The notes below the pieces were generated by a model that was not told where the DNA came from, did not search any database, and saw only the letters and a program-made list of their open reading frames with translations. This document shows positions 6,006-11,422 of a stretch of DNA of 11,422 nt, piece by piece (the first letter of the stretch is position 1; each line of letters begins with the position of its first letter). This DNA is from CAYRIY01 sp964424335 (lineage in GTDB: Bacteria > Bacillota > Limnochordia > DTU080 > RSA5): contig CAYRIY010000109.1 in assembly GCA_964424335.1 (NCBI GenBank), forward strand, positions 1-11,422, given 5' to 3'. The position numbers and the translations under genes were made by a program.

Positions 6006-6755
6006 GTGGCGCTATACAAAGCAGAAGGCATCGTCCTTAGGACGCGCAACCTCGGCGAAGCGGACCGCATCATCACGCTTTACACGCGGGAGCAGGGGAA
6101 AGTCGACTGCGTCGCCAGAGGTTCTCGCAGAGCCCGCAGCAGGCTCATGGGCGGGACGCAGCTCTTTACTCATGGGCGGTACATGCTCTTTTCGGGCCGC
6201 AGCCTCGATTCCCTAAACAACGCTGAGATCAAGCAGAGTTTTGCAAAGCTCCGTGAAGACCTCGTGAAGCTTGGATACGCAAGCTACCTTGCCGAGCTGC
6301 TCGACGTTGCTACGGAGCCGGGCGAGCCGAGTGAAGACATCTTTCACATGATCCTCGACGCTTTTCTCGGTCTGGAACGGGATGTAACGCCCGGGACCGT
6401 CGCCCGGTGGTTCGAGTTTAGGCTGATGGCGCTGCTTGGCTACGAACCCGAACTGGAACAGTGCGTCGCGTGCGGCGGCAGCGTCGCCGGCGAGGTCCGC
6501 TTCAGTTCCAAGGAGGGCGGGCTTCTTTGCTCGGAGTGCATTGGTCGGGATCGGTCGGCGATCGCCTTGCGCCGCTCCACCGTCGAACTCCTCAAACACT
6601 TCGTTTCAATGGAGGGCACGCGGCTTGGCATCGTGCGCCCGTCCCATGGAGATCTGGCGCTGCTCGAGGAGGTCGGTCGCAGTTTCGTGGACGAGCGGCT
6701 TCCAAGACCGCTAAAGTCGCTCAGCTTTCTCTCGTCCATTCGCGACTTGGCATAG
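6006..6755 (+). CDS. recO: DNA repair protein RecO
   Basis: Recombination mediator that, with RecR, removes SSB and loads RecA on single-stranded DNA; it also anneals strands. The protein has 249 residues. An N-terminal OB fold (about 1-80) begins ALYKAEGIVLRTRNLGEADRI split as YKAEGIVLRT and GEADRIITLYT, the family signature. A helical domain follows, with a four-cysteine zinc site, C153xxC156 and C175xxC178. GTG 6006 was chosen because the homologous N-terminus begins there, with AAGGTG (5995-6000) five bases before it. The frame stays open far upstream but that part overlaps yqzL in another frame. It ends about 20 nt before the glyQ promoter. Confidence 0.93.
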   Translation: MALYKAEGIVLRTRNLGEADRIITLYTREQGKVDCVARGSRRARSRLMGGTQLFTHGRYMLFSGRSLDSLNNAEIKQSFAKLREDLVKLGYASYLAELLDVATEPGEPSEDIFHMILDAFLGLERDVTPGTVARWFEFRLMALLGYEPELEQCVACGGSVAGEVRFSSKEGGLLCSECIGRDRSAIALRRSTVELLKHFVSMEGTRLGIVRPSHGDLALLEEVGRSFVDERLPRPLKSLSFLSSIRDLA

Positions 6756-6774
6756 GCGGGCTTGGCCGCTATCA

Positions 6775-6803
6775 TTGACGAGCGGCGCGAGGTGTGGTAT
6801 TTT
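6775..6803 (+). promoter_or_regulatory. Sigma-A type promoter of the glyQS T-box operon
   Basis: TTGACG (6775-6780) and TATTTT (6798-6803) are separated by exactly 17 nt, and TG at 6795-6796 gives an extended -10. A start near 6810 would place the T-box Stem I shortly afterwards. The inverted repeat GCCGCT (6765-6770)/AGCGGC (6781-6786) brackets the -35 element. Confidence 0.65.
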
Positions 6804-6835
6804 CTTCTCGAACTAGCTGAAAAATGTTGTCCCTG

Positions 6836-7100
6836 AAAAAGAGGAGTAGGCGGAGGCGCTTTTGCGTACGAAGGGTCTGCTCGGAACGAGCGTTTGGAGC
6901 GGAGCCTTTTTAGAGACTCGGAGCCTTGGGCTGAAAGCACGAGATGCAAAGCACCGCTGAAGGCGCTTTTGTTTGACCGGGGACGAAAAAAAGAGGGTCC
7001 AGGCTCACATTTAGCGCCTAGACCAATCAGGGTGGAACCGCGGAAGATACCTTTCGTCCCTGGCCTTTGTGGGCTTGGTGGACGAAAGGTTTTCTTTTTT
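6836..7100 (+). promoter_or_regulatory. Glycine T-box riboswitch upstream of glyQS
   Basis: A tRNA-sensing leader. The canonical T-box AGGGTGGAACCGCGG lies at 7029-7043. Stem I is framed by AAAAG (6837-6841) and CTTTT (6966-6970), has the AGTA motif at 6845-6848 and GCGG (6850-6853) pairing with CCGC before the specifier loop, and presents the glycine codon GGC at 6962-6964. In the antiterminator AGGG (7029-7032) pairs with CCCT (7058-7061), GCGGAA (7040-7045) pairs with TTTCGT (7052-7057), and the TGGA part of the bulge (7033-7036) matches a tRNA acceptor end with discriminator U, as in tRNA-Gly. Uncharged tRNA-Gly should favour this fold and expression; charged tRNA should leave the terminator. 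Confidence 0.93.
7049..7100 (+). terminator. T-box regulated intrinsic terminator
   Basis: A perfect 11-bp stem, ACCTTTCGTCC (7049-7059) with GGACGAAAGGT (7080-7090), around a 20-nt loop, followed by TTTCTTTTTT (7091-7100). Its 5' arm is shared with the antiterminator 3' strand (7052-7061), so the two folds exclude each other. Confidence 0.93.
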
Positions 7101-7121
7101 AAATGGGAGGTAATCGAAAAG

Positions 7122-8035
<914 letters not shown>

Positions 8036-8039
<4 letters not shown>

Positions 8040-10108
8040 GCGCACGGACGCTGCTTTTTGAAATCGGCATGGAAGAGTGTCCCGCCCGGTTTGTACCGCA
8101 GGCGCGCAAAGACCTAGAGCGGCTCGTGAGAAAAGGCCTAAGCGAGTCACGGCTCGGCTTTGGAGATGTGAAGACGTATGCGACGCCCCGTCGACTTGCA
8201 GTCATCGTAACGGACGTCGCCAAGCGACAGGAAGACCTCGCCATGGAGGTAAAAGGTCCTCCGGCGCGAATTGCCTTCGGCGAAGACGGGGCGCCCACCA
8301 AGGCGGCAATCGGATTTGCGGCGAACGTTGGCGTGGATGTGGGGGATCTCGAGGTACAAGAGATCGGCGGCGCAGGTTACGTCTATGCCACAAAGCGCGA
8401 GGCCGGCAAAGCGGCGGAGGAGATACTCCCGGACGTCCTTCGCAGTGTGGTGGAGGCCATGCGCTTTCCCAAGTCCATGCGGTGGAACGACAGCGGCCTT
8501 CGGTTTGCCCGCCCGATTCGCTGGCTCGTCGCGCTCTTGGACGACCGCGTCATAGAGCTCGAGCTGGGAGGCGTGCGGGCTGGCAACGTGACACAGGGCC
8601 ATCGATTCCTGGGCGAGCGCTCGCTCGAGCTCGAGCGAGCATCGGACTATGTCGCCATGCTCCTTGAGCGCGGTAGCGTCAACGTCGATGTCGACTCGCG
8701 CAGAGAAGCCGTCAAGCAGCAGGTCGAGGCCGCCGCAGCCTCGGTCGGGGGTCAGGCGGCCATCGACCCCGAGCTCCTCGAGGAAGTGACGAACCTCGTT
8801 GAGCATCCCACCGCTTTGGTCGGGTCCTTCGACGAACGGTACCTCGAGGTGCCCGAAGAGATTTTGGTCACCTCGATGAAGGAGCACCAGCGCTACTTTC
8901 CCGTGTACTCCGACTCAGGCAAACTCCTCCCGAGGTTTGTCGCTGTGCGGAACGGCTCCTCGGACCATCTCGACGTCGTGCGAAGAGGCAACGAGAAAGT
9001 GATCTCCGCCAGGCTCGCCGACGCCAAGTTTTTTTATGACGAAGACCTAAAGACACCGCTTGCGGACAGGGTCGACGGCCTCAAAAACGTCGTCTTTCAA
9101 GAGAAGCTTGGAACCGTTTGGGAAAAGCAAGAAAGGGCGCGCCGCATCGCCGAAGCCGTCGGCTCGTCGTACCCGCTCGACGTGCGCCAGGCGGCGGATC
9201 GGGCGATCGCCCTCAGCAAGGCGGACCTCGTGACGAATGTGGTGTACGAGTTTCCCGAATTGCAGGGGTTGATGGGCAAAGAGTACGCACTCCGCTCGGG
9301 CGAGGACCCGGCCGTTGCGGAAGCGATCTTTGAGCATTACTTGCCGCGCTTTGCCGATGATGACTTGCCACACACCGATGCCGGCATCCTCGCGGCGGTA
9401 TCCGATAAGATCGATACCATCGTCGGGTGCTTTGGCATCGGCCTCATACCGACGGGCTCCGCCGACCCGTACGCACTGCGCAGGCAGGCCCTGGGGATCA
9501 TCCGCATCACGTTGCGACACCGGGTGTCATTTACGCTCGGTGAGCTCTTGGACGCGTCCTTGAAGGCATACGCAGACCGGTTCGGCGAGCACGAGCGCGT
9601 GAAGGGCGAGGCGCTCGAATTTTTCGCAGGGCGGCTACACACCTTGCTGCTCGAAGAGGGGGTTAGGCACGACTTGGTCGACGCCGCATTGGCAAATGGC
9701 GTGGACGATATCGTCGCAGCCTACGAGCGGGCGCTTGCGCTTTCGAAGGCGGTCGGCACGGAGCGCTTTCAATCGCTGCTCACGGCATATCAACGTTCGG
9801 CAAACCTCGCACAAAAGGCAAAGGGCGATAAAGTCGACCCGGCGTTGTTTGAGCACGCAGAAGAGGGGGCTCTGTGGGAGGTAGCCAAGTCGGTCGCGGC
9901 GCAGGTTGCGGATCGTGCAGGCGGAGGTAGCTTCCTAGAGGCCATCGAAGCGCTTGCCGCGTTGAAAGAGCCCGTGGACGACTTTTTCAAGGCCGTGTTG
10001 GTCATGGCGGACGATCCGCGCGTGCGTGAGAACCGCCTGGGGATCTTGGCGGCTGTGGTCGCGGCCTCCCGACCGATCGGAGACCTGGGCAAAATTGTGA
10101 TCGCTTGA
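8036..10108 (+). CDS. glyS: Glycyl-tRNA synthetase beta subunit
   Basis: Beta subunit of the glycyl-tRNA synthetase, which binds tRNA-Gly, including its anticodon and acceptor region. The 690 residues match the usual length (about 680-700). The opening LLFEIGMEECPA is the family start; other recognisable parts are EHQRYFPV (about 283-290), ADAKFFYDED (about 328-337), a PTGSADPYALRRQALGI segment (about 472-488), and a C-terminal DALR-type anticodon domain ending VMADDPRVRENRLGIL. The GTG start overlaps the glyQ stop (GTGA), consistent with translational coupling that keeps the two subunits in balance. It is the last gene of the T-box operon before the structured gap. Confidence 0.96.
8619..8640. 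repeat. 22-bp perfect palindrome inside glyS
   Basis: GCTCGCTCGAG (8619-8629) is immediately followed by its exact reverse complement CTCGAGCGAGC (8630-8640). It encodes part of the charged segment ERSLELERA of GlyS, where GAG and CTC codons alternate, which may explain it by chance. Confidence 0.85.
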
Positions 10109-10121
10109 TTCCATGCGTGAC

Positions 10122-10133
10122 CATGCGCGCATG
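10122..10133. repeat. 12-bp palindrome shortly after glyS
   Basis: CATGCGCGCATG is its own reverse complement, and CCATGCG occurs twice (10111-10117 and 10121-10127). No T tract follows, so it is not a terminator. It may be an operator-like protein binding site ahead of ppdK, or chance. Confidence 0.4.
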
Positions 10134-10147
10134 AAAAGTGTCGGGAA

Positions 10148-10370
10148 GGAAAATACAACCGGAAGGCGAACAAAACCTGTTGGTTGTCTGTGTTCCGGGG
10201 GGTACGGTTTTCGTCCCGCCCGTCAGGCAACTGACCAACGAGATTTAGCTGGTGTGCCAAAGACGCATACGTTCGGTACGGAACGTGAAGGAGTCACCCA
10301 TTTGGACGCCCGACCTTGTCGGCTCGGCCAAGCCAGGAGCGGAGAAAATCCGCGGGGCGTCAAGTGGGGG
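10148..10370 (+). ncRNA. Candidate structured RNA or leader upstream of ppdK (unidentified)
   Basis: The 293-nt gap between glyS and ppdK has no convincing gene but several strong pairings on the + strand. A stem at 10148-10196 combines GGAA/TTCC and ACAACC/GGTTGT. ACG/CGT with GGG/CCC forms a hairpin at 10200-10217. GTCAG-GCAA-CTGAC (10222-10235) closes a GNRA tetraloop. ACGTTC/GAACGT form 10269-10286. Bases 10297-10311 pair with 10355-10368 in a 14-bp helix with one bulged G (10304) and one G-U pair, enclosing GGCT/AGCC (10321-10334) and GCGGA/TCCGC (10339-10353). No consensus of a known riboswitch or T-box was recognised. The pairings are seen; function as an RNA is inferred. Confidence 0.4.
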
Positions 10371-10401
10371 CGACAGCCAATCGGATCAGAGGAGTGGATG
10401 T

Positions 10402-11422
10402 ATGTTGGCAGCTAAGAAGATGGTCTATTTCTTCGGTGATGGGGTAGCCGAAGGCGACCGCACAATGCGCAACCTCCTGGGAGGCAAAGGAGCAAACCTG
10501 GCCGAGATGACGAGTCTTGGCGTTCCGGTGCCGGCCGGCTTTACCATCACCACCGAGGTGTGCACCGAGTATTACAAGAACGATCGCCAGTGGCCGGAAG
10601 ACCTCGAGAATCAAATTCGCGAGAACTTGGCCAAAGTTGAGAAGGCGATGGGGGCCGAATTTGGTTCTACCGAAAACCCGTTGCTGCTCTCCGTCCGCTC
10701 CGGCGCCCGTGTCTCCATGCCTGGCATGATGGACACGATCCTCAACCTCGGCTTGAACGACGAGGCGGTACAGGGTCTGATCAAGCGCTCGAACAACCCT
10801 CGGTTCGCCTATGACAGCTACCGCCGGTTCGTGCAGATGTACGGGGACGTCGTCCTCGGCGTGGAACATGCCAATTTCGAGGCCCTGATCGACGAGGTAA
10901 AGGAGAAAAAGGGCGTCACCCTCGACACGGAGCTCGATGCTGACGATTGGAAAGGCCTTGTCGAGCGCTTTAAGGCGGTCGTCAAGGAGAAGACGGGCAA
11001 AGATTTCCCCGATGATCCTCACGAGCAATTGCGCGGCGCCGTCAATGCGGTCTTCGAGTCTTGGAATACGCCGCGAGCGGCTCGTTATCGTAGGATTCAC
11101 GACATTCCCGGAGACTGGGGCACCGCGGTCAACGTCCAGAGCATGGTCTTCGGCAACCTCGGCGAGACGTCGGGCACGGGCGTCGCATTCACCCGCGATC
11201 CTTCGACCGGTGAGCGCGTGTACTACGGCGAGTACCTCATCAACGCTCAGGGAGAAGACGTCGTGGCCGGCATCCGCACGCCGGAGCCGATCAGCGCACT
11301 GGAAGCGCAGATGCCGGAGGTTTACAAAGAGCTCACCGCGATCTTTGATCGACTCGAGCTGCACTACAAAGATATGCAGGACCTCGAGTTCACGATCCAG
11401 GACGGCAAACTCTACGTTCTCC
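10402..11422 (+). CDS. ppdK: Pyruvate phosphate dikinase, N-terminal part (cut by window end)
   Basis: PPDK interconverts ATP, phosphate and pyruvate with AMP, pyrophosphate and phosphoenolpyruvate, in the cytoplasm. The window contains about 340 codons of a protein usually near 880 residues; only the N-terminal nucleotide-binding region is seen. Diagnostic segments are FFGDGVAEG, GGKGANLAEM (27-36), LGVPVPAGFTITT (39-51), SVRSGARVSMPGMMDTILN (97-115) and ETSGTGVAFTRDPSTGE (about 254-270). ATG 10402 is used: GAGGAG (10389-10394) lies seven bases upstream, and an in-frame ATG at 10420 is a weaker alternative. No frameshift or internal stop was seen. The phosphohistidine and PEP-binding domains, and the usual regulator PpsR, lie outside the window or elsewhere. 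Confidence 0.95.
   Translation, partial: MLAAKKMVYFFGDGVAEGDRTMRNLLGGKGANLAEMTSLGVPVPAGFTITTEVCTEYYKNDRQWPEDLENQIRENLAKVEKAMGAEFGSTENPLLLSVRSGARVSMPGMMDTILNLGLNDEAVQGLIKRSNNPRFAYDSYRRFVQMYGDVVLGVEHANFEALIDEVKEKKGVTLDTELDADDWKGLVERFKAVVKEKTGKDFPDDPHEQLRGAVNAVFESWNTPRAARYRRIHDIPGDWGTAVNVQSMVFGNLGETSGTGVAFTRDPSTGERVYYGEYLINAQGEDVVAGIRTPEPISALEAQMPEVYKELTAIFDRLELHYKDMQDLEFTIQDGKLYVL

Noticed and set aside
6894..7121. Upstream extension of the glyQ frame
   Set aside because: This is the T-box leader, with specifier, T-box and terminator; it is RNA regulation, not protein.
8147..8887. 246-codon reverse-strand ORF within glyS
   Set aside because: Antisense shadow in GC-rich coding DNA; GlyS motifs are intact on the + strand.
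10113..10415. 100-codon forward ORF in the glyS-ppdK gap
   Set aside because: Composition is Arg/Gly-rich with no family resemblance, it overlaps the ppdK start in another frame, has no good ribosome binding site, and the region is better explained by RNA pairings.
10360..11364. 334-codon reverse-strand ORF
   Set aside because: It is the antisense shadow of ppdK, which is clearly coding on the + strand.

Overview
This window is a block of housekeeping genes, all on the + strand, from a Gram-positive spore-forming bacterium (Firmicutes). The evidence is a BofC-type sporulation protein, a YqzL-type small protein just before recO, a classical glycine T-box leader before glyQS, strong GGAGG-type ribosome binding sites, and T-rich intrinsic terminators. 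The DNA is fairly GC-rich by eye (roughly 55-60%), and 7 of 13 genes start with GTG or TTG. The presence of ruvC argues against Bacillus itself, which uses RecU. An Alicyclobacillus-, Kyrpidia- or Paenibacillus-like lineage is plausible, but the genus is an inference.

Layout. 1-174: tail of an unseen upstream unit, with an intrinsic terminator (124-158) ending only four bases before the pgsA ribosome binding site. 175-1549: pgsA (phosphatidylglycerophosphate synthase) and a PrsW-family intramembrane protease. 1653-3046: yebC/pmpR and bofC. 3171-5685: the Holliday-junction set ruvC-ruvA-ruvB plus a small DUF2905 membrane protein. 5780-6755: yqzL and recO. 6775-10108: a promoter, a glycyl T-box riboswitch with terminator and antiterminator, then glyQ and glyS overlapping by 4 nt. 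10109-10401: a gap with no convincing gene but dense inverted repeats. 10402 to the window end: the start of ppdK (pyruvate phosphate dikinase), cut off by the window edge.

How the parts work together. RuvA, RuvB and RuvC branch-migrate and cut Holliday junctions, and RecO loads RecA upstream of that step. GlyQ and GlyS form the alpha2beta2 glycyl-tRNA synthetase, and the T-box senses uncharged tRNA-Gly. PgsA makes the precursor of phosphatidylglycerol; PrsW and BofC are membrane or exported factors, the latter tied to sporulation signalling.

No mobile elements, CRISPR arrays, tRNA or rRNA genes were seen, and no clear new multi-gene system. The most unusual unexplained stretch is the structured 10148-10370 region before ppdK. 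Also worth a second look are the terminator abutting pgsA, the possible Shine-Dalgarno-masking leader of bofC, the long hairpin across the yqzL stop codon, and a 22-bp perfect palindrome inside glyS.
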